Shown here one piece after another: positions 34,430 to 47,505 of a stretch of 64,000 nucleotides of DNA. Position 1 is the stretch's first letter. Every line of letters starts with the position of its first letter. Source of the DNA: Lunularia cruciata (taxonomy: Eukaryota; Streptophyta; Marchantiopsida; Lunulariales; Lunulariaceae); contig OX419760.1 of the NCBI GenBank assembly GCA_948567375.1, forward strand, positions 32,922,001-32,986,000, given 5' to 3'. The notes beneath the pieces were generated by a model. It ran no database searches and had not been told where the DNA came from. It saw nothing but the letters and a program-made list of their open reading frames with translations. Made by a program: the position numbers and the translations under genes.

Positions 34430-37400
34430 ATGCGTGAGTCTGCAATTTATACGGCGCTCTCTGGCTTGGTCACACTATAGGGGCCAAAAATGCGTTACTG
34501 TAACAGTACGTCTACCCGAACTGACTTTACATCTCTTACTTTCGATACGGATAATATTATGCTGTACGAAACTTTGATGCTCATCTCATACATGGAAATG
34601 TTCCCATTATGTCTTCTTGTTATGAAATGTAAGTTAGGCAGCTATGAGTTTGGATTGTGCAGTTTGTGAATGAAGTTCTAGTTCCATTGTATCCGTACTT
34701 TTGAGTGAGGAGAGAGGGAACCACGAGGGTGAGGTCTGTTCCGAGGCGCGAATCCTCCTGAAATTTATCCACGAATTCACATAATTGTTTCCTGGCCACT
34801 TCTCTCCTGAGATTTCCCTGAAGCTGGATTCTCATACAGTAGCTAGAGGCTCGTCTGACCGTGCAAGCTCGGGAGTTGTAGAAAAGAATTCTAATTTCTC
34901 CAAAACTTCCCTTTCCCTAAAAAGATTCCTGACATGGCTTACCACTTCAAATCTGGAGATGTAAACTAAGGTCTTGGCTTCCTAGTTCGAACATGTTGAG
35001 ATTCGCTTGTTGTTCGGATGCTCTACAACACTTAAAGAAAGCTCTCTCGTCCTCTAGGATTGCCTGGACCCTGTACGGATTACTTAAGATATACATTGCC
35101 TTCTGCACTCACGGTCCGAACTCGGGTACTTAGTTTCCATCAACCAGTCAATCCAGGATCTTGGATGAGTACTTAAGCTTCATATGCACACTCTATTTTG
35201 TGCTCAAGATCCGAACTCGGGTTCGCTTAGTTTCTCATCAACCAGTAGAAATGGGATGTTTCTGTACATATATTCTGTAATTCCAACAGCGTTGCTGAAA
35301 GCCAAAATATGATTGCCGCATTTTCTCCCTCTCTGTTTCTTCACTTACCAATATGAACAGATTTTGAACTTAGAACTTGTAACCCGGCCACAGGTGTATG
35401 TGTTCGTAAACATGGGAATGAACCATCAGTCCTGTAAAACTGCTAAGTTCCATGTGCATGTATCGGCCTGTTGCGTTCTTTCACAACTCTGTATGAACAG
35501 GACCTGTTCTATACCACGTATATCTTGATCTGAGAACACTATCACTGACAAGTTCCACAAGACAATGAGCAGAGGCCTGGATACTGATTCCCGGTTGCCT
35601 CGGGCCCAAGCCTGGTGAGTATCCTGCTTGATGAACGTCCTGTTGTGGTCACTCCGCCAGCGGTGAAGGTGGTCGAGCGTTCTGACGGGATACACCACGT
35701 GTTTCTCAAACTAGAATTATATCTTTGGTTTCTCAGTTTCTTAAGTCGTGTGGAAAGAAGGAAGGAAGAAATTTGCATTCGACTGAAAATGCCTCCATCG
35801 TTTGACATGACTGAAGAAAATGTTTGGAATGACTCTACTTTACTTCGACAGTATTTCCCAGTATATCAAGTTATGCACATGAGAGACTGCGTCTTACATG
35901 ATACATTAATGTATCTCAATTCATGGTTGCGACCCTCCGACCGCTTGGGCACTGGATTTGCATCAAAGTAGGATGAGCAATATACAAAGGAAATCTGTTG
36001 ACCAGCGCATGTCGAAGTCACAGTATGTCAACCTCGATAAAACCACCTGTTCTTTCGCCTTTCTTGTCCGGCTTTCTTCAGGCAACACTCGAAAACGAAT
36101 TCTTAAGATACTCCCGATTACAGAATAGTCCGCAGGGAGCCTGACAATCAAAAGATAGCCCGAACACACTGGATTCCGGAGAATCGCACCCTTGTGCATG
36201 AGTATCGTAGAGAGAATACCCCAAGTCCGCATCCTCCGCGTCCTCTGTCTTTTCTTTTCTCTCTCCATGAGAAGTTCCCCTTCTATATTGCTGTACATAT
36301 ATCTCTCGAGGAACTGTTGTTACCTATTGATGCTGCTCGAATTTAACACTTGCGTTGGTTTCCTTACAAAGCTCCTACTTCCTTGCCGACACATCGGAAC
36401 TTGGAGGTATAGAAGATCCACCTCTCTGAGAATCGGAGAAAGAGATCTGTTCATGTTTCAAATATATCGATCTTTGTCTTCTTTCGATACAAATTCCGTC
36501 TCCAGAGAGGAGCAAGGCATAAATGATTCGACCTGGTATTGCCACTCAAAGTAAAGTCTCAGGCGGCAAACAAAGCAGCGCGTCTACAATCTCAACAAGT
36601 GGCAAGGCAATTCCAGGAAACTATTGCTAACAATGCATCCATTTCCAAGCATTTTATCCATCTCTAGCAATGTGTTTATGCCGCTGATTTGCTGCCGATG
36701 GATCTGCAGGTGCTTGTGGCAAATGCACTTTTCCTATTATCTTCTCGAACCACCAGAAACCCTGTGGTTGTCTAGGAGTGTATAAGGCTTCACACGCAAA
36801 GTGCAAAATTACGCAACACCCAGGAGATCAGTCGTGGAACTCATCAGATTGACTTCGATTTTGGAACAGAGATGAATTGCTTAAGCGAGGATCTTGAGTT
36901 GGCCGACAAGAGTACCAAGCCAACTTTCAACTCCTAGACATTCCTTTTAGGGAAGCTCGGGAAACTAAAACATGCACACTGGTTTCAGGGAAGAGAGAAA
37001 GGAGAGAGGATGATCTTGCTTCCTCAGATGAAGAGCAGTGAGTTAATCGATATCAACGAGTTGGTTTTCAGAAGCGAAAATCACACGATAGGTCATACTA
37101 TCTCATCGTCTCCTTTGATTCCTTTCAGTAAAAGATTTGCTTTCAACCTTCTGATTAACGCTTCTTATCATGCTCATCGCTGACAACTCCCATGACGCAT
37201 TCATGATGAGACAGTTGGAAGCGAAAATTGTTGTAATTATAATAAACACTGCTTGGTTTTGAGCAAACATTGTTTTGGCATTTGGTATACGGCCGGAAGG
37301 AGCTTAGTCCGACGACAATCCTGACATTAATTTGATCTCACTCATGGCGGGCACAGAAATCTGTTCTGACTGTCCACCAAATTCATTTCCCTGGAACTAC

Positions 37401-37440
37401 AGTCCTACTGACGCAAGTCCATTGCGTGGTAAAGAATTGT
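34430..37440. other. No gene recognised
   Basis: Mixed-composition host-like DNA with open frames up to about 120 codons on both strands (e.g. 35615-35971 plus, 36192-36554 plus, 34835-34620 minus). None has a domain or splice pattern I can defend. It lies downstream of the MES gene and upstream of the LRR pseudogene. Confidence 0.3.
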
Positions 37441-37445
37441 TCACT

Positions 37446-39352
37446 TTACAGCAATGAGATGTACATTAATTGACTCGTTAATTCTTCAGGGAAGCTGAAG
37501 AAAGGACAGTGATCAGCTTTATTCAGATAGAACGTACGTTCGACGGGATTGGCCTTTATAAGTGATTCCTGGTAGCTCTTGGGCAGAAGAGCATCTCTTC
37601 CAGTGACAATGTAGAAGCGGCGGACGCTCCCATATCTTTCAGGAGTGAGCATGAGAGGTAAGAAGAAACCTCCATAAGGTGTTTCGCCCAACGAAGCCAA
37701 AGTAAGAATCTGAATCTGTGCACATATCCAAACATTGTTGCTAATAGTTATAACCACCTTCAATTGTGACAAAATGTCCAAATTACATAAGCAGAATTAT
37801 GATCATGGTTTTCCTTCGAAGCAATGACGGTGCATTTCCCTTCAAAATCCTACTGTTGTTTCTACTGTCCGAGCATTTCTTCGCTGAAATTTACTCTACT
37901 GATGAATTCAGTTCCGATGTAACATATGAGAATTCACGCATCGAGTCAATGAAAATTTACTGTTTGTTACGCATCTCTTGAGTTATGAAGTTGGAGAGCT
38001 ATGTAAAGAAAAACTGCATCAAGCTGTTGGTATCTAATCAAGTCAAAACACTCGAGCTGCAGGAACGTAGGATAAGAGACATACGTCGATAGGTGATTCC
38101 TGAGCAACGTAGTCAATAATAATTGATTTGTTGACCGAAAGAGAAGTTGGTGCAGCTTGGAACCCGTTTTTGTAGTTCAGCAAGAAGACAGTCTTTGCCA
38201 ATAGTGTTGGGAAAAGCTGCAATTAGAAGGAAAAATCAAAGCGATAGCACTGTCACATTGGAAAGTCGAGCAATTTTGGAGATGCTCTAGTAACAAAGTT
38301 ATACCATAGTGAAGCAAGACTGCATGATGTGCCATATCTAGTACCTATGTGAAGCACCTGTCCAGTATGAACATAGGTTAATGGAGATGGAAAGAGTAGT
38401 ACATCCGGTGGGAAAGTGTCCGCTGCAGTTTGATTGTTTAAAGGCATGATTGCGGTAACATATACTGCCTTCACGACTTTCTCTGGAAACATCTCCATGG
38501 CAAAGGAGATTGAGACTCCTCCTAAGCTGTGACCCACCAGAATCACCTGTGCATACACCGAATCCAAGTTCATCTTGTCAAGTTCGAATGAGCTTTAGCT
38601 GATAAGGTCAGAAACGTAGTGAGCAAGCGCAAAGGGGGCGGATGTATCAACGAGGAATCCTGCATTGTGCTGCAGATATCCTCAGTACTGAATTACGAAC
38701 CTTCCCAGTTGCATTCGCAACATAATCTGTCAGAGGCTTTGCGAATTGAGGAATCGATGTCACATCGTCCGCACTCGTCTTGTCTTTGCCACCTGAGGCA
38801 AGATCGATGGCTGTGGCTTTAAATCCGCTGTGCTGCAACTGACTAAGTATCTTGAACCAGCACCATGCTCCAGCGCTGGCGCCGTGTATCAACACGAACT
38901 CTGCTTTCTCAGATTTCTGCTCGAAACGACAAGATCTCGTATCAGTTTACCAGTTAAACGAAGCTGTGTTCCTACTTCTGATGAGAACATCATCATGATT
39001 GTCGTTGGCAACAGCAACTGAGAGTGAAGAAGTGATTCATTGGCACCTATGTGTCTCAACCAGGAAGTCCAGCTGCACACGTACTAGTTCTCGAACAGGA
39101 TATAGGAAGACTCTGAATTTCCAACAAGTAATTTAACATGAATCTGCTAGGGGAAACATCACTTATGCAGACTTTCAGAACACTTTTCAGCTCAGCAAAC
39201 GATGATTCTCTCCTCATCAAATATCTCGTAAACTTCAGAGTCTCATTGAGCTAATGCATTACAAGCATACTCACTCCATGGACAGCTTGGAAGAACGATC
39301 CATTGCCAGCAAGTAGGATGAAGACAGCTGCAGCAACAAATCCTCTCTTCAT
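37446..39352 (-). CDS. Alpha/beta-hydrolase of the plant methylesterase (MES/SABP2) family
   Basis: Five exons: 39352-39275, 38916-38701, 38546-38358, 38216-38085, 37709-37446. All introns are GT-AG and all are phase 0, giving 292 residues. Residues 1-26 (MKRGFVAAAVFILLAGNG...) form a signal peptide, so the enzyme may be secreted or vacuolar. Oxyanion loop VLIHGASAGAWCW starts at 34. The nucleophile is Ser105 in GHSLGG, the acid Asp244 in TGRDALLP, and the base His272 in ADHCPFF, so the triad is intact. Family members hydrolyse methyl esters of salicylate, jasmonate or IAA, and some are hydroxynitrile lyases; the substrate here is unknown. Usual family length is about 260; the extra length is the signal peptide. 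No frame damage seen. Confidence 0.88.
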
Positions 39353-39945
39353 TGTATCAACTAGGAAGTCGAAAGACACTCAAGTTCCAGTTTCAGCGTG
39401 AGCGATCACTGACCACAGTCACCCTCACTCAATGGAGCTGAATTGTACTCGTAGTATATCTCGGAACAAAACTGGCTATTTATACAACACCAGAGATATT
39501 TGGCACACCGGCATAATATGATGGACAGGTGCGTCGGAACTTTTGAAGATGCTGATCTATCATCCCGTGCGGGAAGTGTTGACAGTTAATTACGGCGGGA
39601 AGACAAAGAGTCAACTGCAACTAAGTCAATTATCGACGACTGAGGCGATGTGAAACTAATCACCCAACTCGATGAATTCAATTTCTAGACGGAATGAGGT
39701 TATTGCCGCACACGTTACACTAGAACTACTTCTTTCAGTTGAGTTTTCTACGCACGGAAATATGATAATGATCAGCAATGCTAAATTTACGCCACTAGAA
39801 GGAGTGAATGTTATCCTTACGCAGGAGAATAAATTGCAAGTCGGATTTCTGCAGGTGTCAGATTTCCAGTGCATGAAGTTGGAGCCTAGGATCTCTCTAT
39901 CGACTTTCTATGATTTTTACTTCTATATCTTTCTATCTATTCTTG
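39353..39945. other. Upstream region of the MES gene
   Basis: Presumed promoter. A TATTTATA is present about 130 bp upstream of the ATG (39476-39483), reading TATAAATA on the minus strand, a plausible TATA box. No other gene seen. Confidence 0.4.
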
Positions 39946-39949
39946 GCCT

Positions 39950-40170
39950 TCGCTGTTCTATTGTGAGTCGTCTGTAAACCATACGACCTTGGACCGACCT
40001 TGGATAGCTCAGATATCCTAGGTGCGATAGAGCTGATTCCTTGCCGATCCTATTGAGGCTTAACCTTATTTTACACCCCATGTCTTTCACTTGTGCGGCT
40101 TGATGGGGTCTTCCCATGCCTTCTAGTTATTATTACATGCGGTCGCCTTCCTCTTTCGCATTACGCCAGT
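39950..40170 (+). mobile_element. LINE 3'-end fragment
   Basis: About 220 bp matching the end of the LINE at 41 kb: the block ACCATACGAC, then GATATCCTAGGTGCGATAG, then the GGCTTGATGGGGTCTTCCCAT block and the closing GCGGTCGCC. Target duplication not found. Confidence 0.7.
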
Positions 40171-40995
40171 GAACTGCCGTCAGTGAACCCGGCTTCCCTC
40201 TCTGCATCCTACGTCTGGACATAGTACGGACCGCCTCGAGTGAAATGTTCCCTGAAACATGGCTGGCGGACGCGGTCCCACGAGGGCCTAAGACGCTTCG
40301 CAGAACTGTCTTCTTCATGATTGACGTCGTACATCATGCGCAGGATTGACCCCTCTTTCGAATCGTTGTTCAATTAAGTATCCACATTGTTAGCTTCGTA
40401 TATGGGGTAATACGCACTATCATCTCTAGCAGTAGAATTTTGCCGTGAGCTCGTCGAATGTAATTGGACATCGCGCACTCTATAGATCACTGGCCAGCCG
40501 CGATCCTGATTCGTTCGCTATCAGACTATATTTAGTGAGACACCGACTAACTCTGATGTTACTCGTGCTTCGTCATTAAGAAGGACGGTCGCATCTGTTT
40601 AACCACGTAAATCTCAAGGAGTTGCGAAGGTCTGTGGCATTTCTTCGGGACAGTTATCCCGAAGAAAGATTCCATGAGGCGGTTTTAATTAGCCTTATCA
40701 TTCTTTTATCGGGTGTGTCGTGAAATGGTTCTTGAAATTGAGGTTTCGTTTCATTTACGTAAATCTCATTTAAAATTCGTTAATTATTCTGTTTAACTTT
40801 CTTGAAAAAGTTCCATGCACAAAAGTTATGTAATCATTCAACTTTGATAGCACATTGTTATTATTATTGGGATGGTATGAAGGATCCCTCTACTTTGGCA
40901 ACGAAATTGCCCATTTGACATCCCTGTTATTGCACTAAACCTCGAGGTTGAAACCTTATATTGTTGCACTAAACCATAAGGAATCTATATGATAG
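40171..40995. other. Intergenic, nothing recognised
   Basis: AT-rich towards 40800-41000. No coding, RNA or repeat signal that I can support. Confidence 0.5.
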
Positions 40996-40999
40996 AATC

Positions 41000-43800
41000 T
41001 ATATTCTCAACGGAAGAGAAAAAGGCGACCGCGTAGAGAACACAAAGGATGGGAAACCCCATCAAGCCATACAAGGGAGAGATGAAAAAGGTAAAATAGG
41101 GCTAGGCCCCAATAGAGTCTATATGAGAAATCTGCCCTACTGCACCTAAGATATCCAATTTATACAAGTCGTATGGTCTACAAATAACTGGAGCATTCGA
41201 AGAAGCATCACCTAGTGTGCTTGCTCTCCAATAGATTGCACCAACCACTGCCCTCTGTAGAGCAATGGACACATGCTGCTTAAAATATGCTACAAAGTAT
41301 GAGAGTGAGAGTGGTACCCCTTGGCGCCTAACATGATAAGATCTTTTGCACTCCCTGACAAATGTGTCAAACGTCATGTCCATCGCTCCATATAACTCCA
41401 AGGCTAGAGGTACAAAGAGGTGACCTTGCTGCATGCCCCTATACTTGGAGACCTTGTGACCTACTATTGCACTCCCCCTAGATGGGGGATGTGTAATCAC
41501 TCCCTCCAAAACTATATCCCGCATAGGTCCATAACCACGACATCCGCTATTGTCACTTGATCAGCTTGGACCAAGTATAAATTTGCCCTAACACGTGTCG
41601 TCTGCAAAGCATATGAACGCCCCCTCCAAGCCAAGTATCCACTCTCTTGTGCCATAGCAAACACTATGTCCCTAATACCACCATGGGCAGCTATCCTCTA
41701 TCCTCCAAAAGGACACCGTCTCATATGGACCACTGCTGCATCTAGTGTAGAACCACACTTACAAGTGAGTAATAAAGATGCAAATGGGTGGACCAAACCT
41801 AGGCAAAACCTCATTGCTGTAGAGAAAGTAGCTAGTGCGAGTCAGAATGCCCTAATGCAAGGTCAAGCTAGGATCTAAGAGCCTTCACCCTTGCCAGAGC
41901 AAGATCAAAGACGTGCTCTAGTAGCATGAGGAATGGACAAGTCAACTAAGACAGAATGTAGCATATGCTCACATTGTTGCTCCATCAAGGAAGACTGTAA
42001 ACCTCTAGTCCAATTGGACGATAGTGAAGCAAAAGATATAAATTCCTCTCATGCTCATGAGGAAAGACTATCTCTCATCTGCCGCAATAACATTTGGAGA
42101 GAATAGAATCCCTCCTCCATCTCTACCACATAAGTCTCTAAAACCGGCCTATCAACAACCACAAAACAAGAGGAAAGTAGGGGTACCAAGAGAGCCCAAC
42201 TACCCAAAAATGCTATAGGTGTTGTCTCCTCCATAGATAGCAAGCCAACCCCTCCACACAAGATCAGCAAAGCCATCTATCTACGTGCCAAATCCCCTAT
42301 CATACACTCAAAAGTCCTTGGTCCAATAATATCACCAAAGACTCCCATAATCCTCCTATCAAAGGCTCTAAGACATGATAGGAAGGACGAGGAGTGAGGA
42401 ATTGTGCATATGAGGTACGTCGGTCGACAAGTGATACTTGAGGAGAGTATACCAAATGCCACCTATGGATCTCCTAGTATCGGAAGGTCATCCACATGGA
42501 GAACATCCTCTGCAAGGGCAATGTCTAAGAAGCATGTGACAAAATCCTCGGATCCTATTGGCACACCAAGAACACGTAGTCCATTTGTAGATGTGATACA
42601 CCCCTCTGGAAGCTCAAGGTGGGGAGGGATACCTAAACTGGACCATGCCGTGCACTTTGATACCTTGACTCTCAATCCAACTAGATGTAGCTTGGTAGTC
42701 AATGGTCAAAGGCTTGCCTAATCAGATCTATAGGGCCCACAATATGTGTATCATCTGCCAAGTACACAACTTAGTAGGCCAAAGTAGTAGATAAGAGAGC
42801 TCTAAAGTGAGCCATGGCAAATAAGGGTCCTCCTAAAGGATCTCCTTGATGTGTTCCAATAGTTTACTCCAGTATGATGACTCACTCTTGTGAACAACCG
42901 TGCTGGTAGTAAAGGGAAGCAAGAGAACCATAAAAAGACTGCACAAAAGGAATAAGGCTATCCAAGGATCCACCAGCCTCCTTAAGCTCTCTAAAGATGG
43001 ATGCATATTAGACACTATTAAAAGCATTCTCAATATCTACCTATAGGATGACCCACTATGGATGGATATCTAGGAGTGCTCTAATGCTTAGAGATATAGC
43101 CTCACATCTCCAAGTGTAGCTACTCCAAATTGATGTGGATTGAGGTGCTAAAGGATAATGGTATGAAAAACCAAATGCAAAAAGATCTCTCCAATAACAA
43201 TCGGTCTAATGCCCTCCGTGTCCTTCTCCATCACGAGAAGTAGACTAGCACCTAACACCCAACTAAGAGACATAGGAATGTCTCCTCTTGCTACTATTGC
43301 AGCCACCTAAAACAACACGGTAAAACCATTAGAAGGATCATATGCTTGAAAGCAATCTCTAAGGTGCTCATAAACCATCCTTGACAAGCCTCATGAGGAA
43401 AGGTGAGGGGCAGTGCATAGTGCTTGTGCAAAAAGTGACCTATCAAGGCATAAGGGCTGCTTTGATTGATAATCTAAGACCTCTAGTGGTAGTCACTCTA
43501 TTGCCATAGGATGTAGTGAGCATATTGAAGAGATAATCTCATCAATAGGACTAGCCATAGACAAAGGGTGTAGCACTTGTGCTGATCTACTAAACTCTCC
43601 CACATGACCCAACGTCCTCCACCATCGTAATTGAGTGGACTATGTGTTATCATGTGGTGAAACCTATCTCCTAAAGTGTGTAGCCCTAACAGACTCCTCT
43701 TGAAGGGCCGCCCAATCCCTCGCTCAAAATTGATGAAATCTAGCAACCACCTCTCTATGAACCGCACATCCTTTTCTAGCATGACAAAGACACCATTGAG
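41000..43800 (-). mobile_element. LINE retrotransposon, 3' part (LINE1)
   Basis: Minus-strand reverse transcriptase of a non-LTR element: VDIENAFNSV near 43040, GTHQGDPLGGPLFAMAHF near 42855-42805 and YLADDTHIVGP near 42765-42735, the catalytic DD being present. These are followed by GLRVKVSKCTAWS and LRVLGVPIGSEDF (42690-42530). The C-terminal region FVPLALELYGAMD with YFKQHVSIALQRA ends at a stop at 41102. The 3' tail with GCGGTCGCC follows at about 41085-41020. Many stops and frameshifts; the 5' boundary is unclear. Confidence 0.8.
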
Positions 43801-45465
43801 GGAGTAAGAGGAATAAGAACCATGCTAACTTGTCCAAGAGATCACGTGCCAAACAATCAAGTGGTAGGCAAAAAGCTTATCTAGCCTCATCATGGAGTGT
43901 GCGGGGTAGCCTATGGAATAGACATGGACATGGAAAGCTAGTCTCAAATAACCCTAAAATGCAATCCGCCTAAGAAGCTAACCACTCCCACAACTCAATT
44001 TGTATCCCTGGAACAATCAACAAAAAGATAAAAGAAGCGTGCGTAATCTTAAGTGTCACTGTTGTTGATATTGTCGCTCGCTTCACATGGGCATCCCAAA
44101 CCTTGTGCATCCTTCCCACATTGGGTATTTACCCCTTGCGAGGTAAAGTGTCAATAACACACCGGGCCTGGTGTATCTCGAGCCGCTCTAGGCGGCATAT
44201 AGGGAGGCATATAGGGTGCAATGGCTAGCACAAGAATAACAATAGTAACACATGATGTGCTCCTCCATATCTCCCCATACCTGCAAAACCACAACTCCTC
44301 ACATCCCAACTCACATAAGAAAATACAATCTCTCCAAACCCTAAAATCAACAAACTCTCATAACTTTCAAATTCCATCTTCAAAATTTTCAAACTAAATT
44401 CCCATGGAACTTAATGATGAAAACCAAGAGATTAGAAATGAAAATTACCTACTCATCACTCTCAATGTGTAAGGATCACTCTAAAACCTAAAAAACCTAA
44501 ATTCATCATAACTTTCTACTCAATTCTCCATAATCTTTAATCTAGGTACCAATGGAACCATTATTGAAAAACAAACAGAATAGACTATTCACTAGAGTGT
44601 TATATACTAGAGAGCACTCATAACATATGGATCTTTCCTCTCACATCTCTCCCATCTCCACATTCTCTTGGAAGAGAGGATCAACGAGAAAGCACAAGTC
44701 ATATATAACTTTATAATGCATAGTAGTTGGTTTGTCGTTCAAATCAAGATCTTTTGTTATTTTGGAAACAATCAAATATTTGGTGTTATATTAATGATAT
44801 GATGGCATTAAATCAAAAGAAAATATACTATTTTCCAAATTTTCATTTCTTCATACACCTTTCCAGTATAATCCTGTTATTTCAAGTTACTATAAAATAG
44901 TATTCGTTAAAATCTTCATAGAAGAAACTATATTACACTCATTTACCCTTAAATACCAGTATTGTTTGGAAGTTTCAAAATCTACTTCTCCAGAATTAAT
45001 TTTTTTTCAAAAATAGTACAAGCAAAGAATATCGTCCTAAAAATTTATCTTAATGATATATTTCACATTTATAATAATTCTAAAAAATCTCATTTAAATA
45101 TATCTAAGAATTTAAAATGTAAATAAACTTATGATTTAACAAACTACTTATTGCACGGCTCGTGAATATACTTTTGAGCCTATACACATGAGCACCTATA
45201 CGAGGGTTCACCTACTAAAGTTACTGCATTGTTTTCAATTGCACCAAAATATCTATATACAAATAACAATATATATCATTATTTGCAATTCTTGATCTTA
45301 TTTCTTCATAAAATTATCGAGATTCATAAATGATTATGAATTTATCTATTGAAATGATCGTATGGGTATAAATTACACTATCCAACTAATTACACCTATG
45401 TTTTGTTTTCGTTGGCTTCCTTTCACTCGGTATGGAACTTTTGATCCAAGACCCGAAGACATCAA
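43801..45465. other. AT-rich region, nothing definite
   Basis: Possibly more decayed LINE 5' sequence up to about 44260, then strongly AT-rich DNA (44300-45350). No gene seen. Confidence 0.45.
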
Positions 45466-45474
45466 ACGGTTACC

Positions 45475-45645
45475 CGAAAGGCGACCGCACAGCAACATAC
45501 ACACACAATGAAGAAAAAAGAAATACAAAGCACCAAGGATTGCAAGCCGATAACCGAGCACGGTACCCAATAAAACTTAGGGGTCACAAATCTGGGATAA
45601 CAAGAAGGATATAGGACCATCGCGGCTAAACCCAATAGTGTCGGT
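45475..45645 (-). mobile_element. Diverged LINE 3'-end fragment
   Basis: On the minus strand it has a GACACTATTGGG block and ends in GCGGTCGCC, like the LINE tails at 31999, 39950 and 41020, but with an unrelated middle. Confidence 0.45.
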
Positions 45646-46560
45646 ACGCGAAATCTAAGCTCATAAGAAGACATCATGTACGATGTGAAATCTTAAACTC
45701 CACTTCTGTACAGTACACTAAGAGATGCGAGAAAGTTTATGTCAGTTGCGCGTACATCCACTCTCGATCGATGAGTGTAAGTTGGATAATGTCAATTGTC
45801 GGTAGATGCAATGAGTTGGGCCGGGGAGAAAGAAGTTTACATCAGTAGGTGCTACAAATTGCAGTCTTGGGAACTGCAATGGCACGAGGAATGTTTCCTT
45901 TCCCAAAAAAATTATAGGTCTAACTTTCTGATAACAATTATTTAAGAAACTGTAACTTATTTAGTTGATATTTCCATATTTCACCCATTTTACATTCAGT
46001 ATAAAAAATTTCAATCAATTTTTTATCCTAGATCAGTACAAACTTAACTATAGATTGCAACTATCCACTCTGAGTCTAGATAACTAGAACTTATAAAGCT
46101 TTTGGATAGCTGCACAACATCTCCATAAATGCCATTTCGGACGGAAGCATTGCAGTCTGCAGAGGGTGGACTGTACTCGAGTACCTACTTGTGCTGTGCA
46201 GTACTGTGTACAGGACGACCATATCCCACTTTCAACCGTTCAAAAGTTGTCTCTTTAGTATGTAAACGTTTTTTTTACTTTTGTGGATAAGAGAACGTTT
46301 TAAATGTTTTAAATTGTTTACAAAACATTTTATTCTTTTCTTGGTGTGCGTGATCTGTGCGTCACCTGTGTAGTCCCACCCTCGCTTGATGTGGAACGAG
46401 GATCCGACTCAATTTTAGACTTTGTCTGCTTTCCTTATCAATATATATACCAGCCTTGCATCATCTGCTGGAGTTGAATGGCATCACAAGGTAGGCAAGT
46501 GCATTCACAGTAGGCTTAGCAATCATGTTGGTGGAGGCAAAGTCGAACGCTAGGTAACAA
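45646..46560. other. Intergenic, possible promoter of the downstream gene-like frame
   Basis: No coding signal. A TATATATA run at 46442-46449 lies about 200 bp upstream of the open frame that follows. Confidence 0.35.
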
Positions 46561-46640
46561 TTGCACACAATATTGCCATTATGGGTAGACGGCATATCAC
46601 ATAGTGATATTCCTTCACGCAGTCTCAAATCACATTTTTA

Positions 46641-47099
46641 TGTTCAGGTGACTGTGTTGTCAAGAATGGCCCGGATGAGCTTCTGGTCGCGACAATTGTG
46701 CTCCAAGAAAAGATTGCCGTACTTGGAGATGACTGGATCAATATGGATGCTGATGCCATCAACCTTCTACTCAGTATGGGAGAAGTTGAGGGACAGGAAA
46801 CTCTCCTGATACAATTCTTTTTGCCCATGATGAAATGTGACATTCTTCGTACAGTAAAAAAAATAATTAAAATTTATAATAAATTATGGTATTTTAAAAT
46901 GCATTTTAAAATGACCTATTTTAAACGAGAAACAAACAAACGTTTTAATACTCTTGAGTTTTGCTTTTCAGTTGACAATGGAGATGCTTTTCCCTGGCGT
47001 TATACAGATGACGAGTTTAAAAAGAGTAGATATGTCACAAACGTGATTCGATATAAACCTGGTGGGTGTAATATTATGTCTTCTTTTCAGATTGGTTAG
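46641..47099 (+). CDS. Unidentified gene-like open frame
   Basis: An open plus-strand frame that follows a TTCAG splice-acceptor-like site and codes for acidic, gene-like sequence (VLGDDWINMDADAINLLLS) up to about 46853. An A/T-rich stretch of 118 bp resembling an intron (GTAAAA ... TTTTCAG) follows, then GDAFPWRYTDDEFKKSRY. The 118 bp is not a multiple of three, and reading straight through keeps the better frame, so the splice model fails. No domain recognised. It may be a fragment of a host gene. Confidence 0.3.
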   Translation, partial: CSGDCVVKNGPDELLVATIVLQEKIAVLGDDWINMDADAINLLLSMGEVEGQETLLIQFFLPMMKCDILRTVKKIIKIYNKLWYFKMHFKMTYFKRETNKRFNTLEFCFSVDNGDAFPWRYTDDEFKKSRYVTNVIRYKPGGCNIMSSFQIG

Positions 47100-47420
47100 T
47101 CGTTTCTAATGTTGTTTCGACTGTCTATGGCTTCATTGCAGATTGTTGAGAAGGCGACAGGAAGTAGCTTCTGATTTTGTAATATAAAGAAAGCTCAGTG
47201 TCTGGATCCAGAACATCTAAGTCTCTTGCTTTTGTCCTTGTTGCTGTTCGGAAGTGATGTACGTGTGAGTAGAGGTAGTACGAGGAATCTGGACTCTCGG
47301 TGACTTTGCTGTGTTGATGATGTGAGGAAACAAGAAAGAGAAATTATGAGTTATAGCAGAGGAGTCGTAAGGACAAAGAAAATTGCATGACGAGAATGTG
47401 CAAACCCTTTTCTCCCTTCC
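47100..47420. other. Nothing recognised
   Basis: Short AT-rich spacer without a defensible coding or repeat signal. Confidence 0.4.
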
Positions 47421-47424
47421 CAAA

Positions 47425-47505
47425 GGAAGAAAAGGGCGACCGCGCAGGATAACAAGATGGGAAGTACATTTAGCCGTGCAACGATAAAACACAAGATGTA
47501 AAAAG
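47425..47505 (-). mobile_element. Short LINE 3'-tail fragment
   Basis: About 80 bp ending, on the minus strand, in GCGCGGTCGCCC, preceded by a CTTCCCATCTTGT block as in the other LINE tails. Confidence 0.5.

Noticed and set aside
46854-46971. Intron between two parts of the unidentified plus-strand frame
   Set aside because: GT and AG are present, but removing 118 bp puts the second part out of the frame that looks coding.
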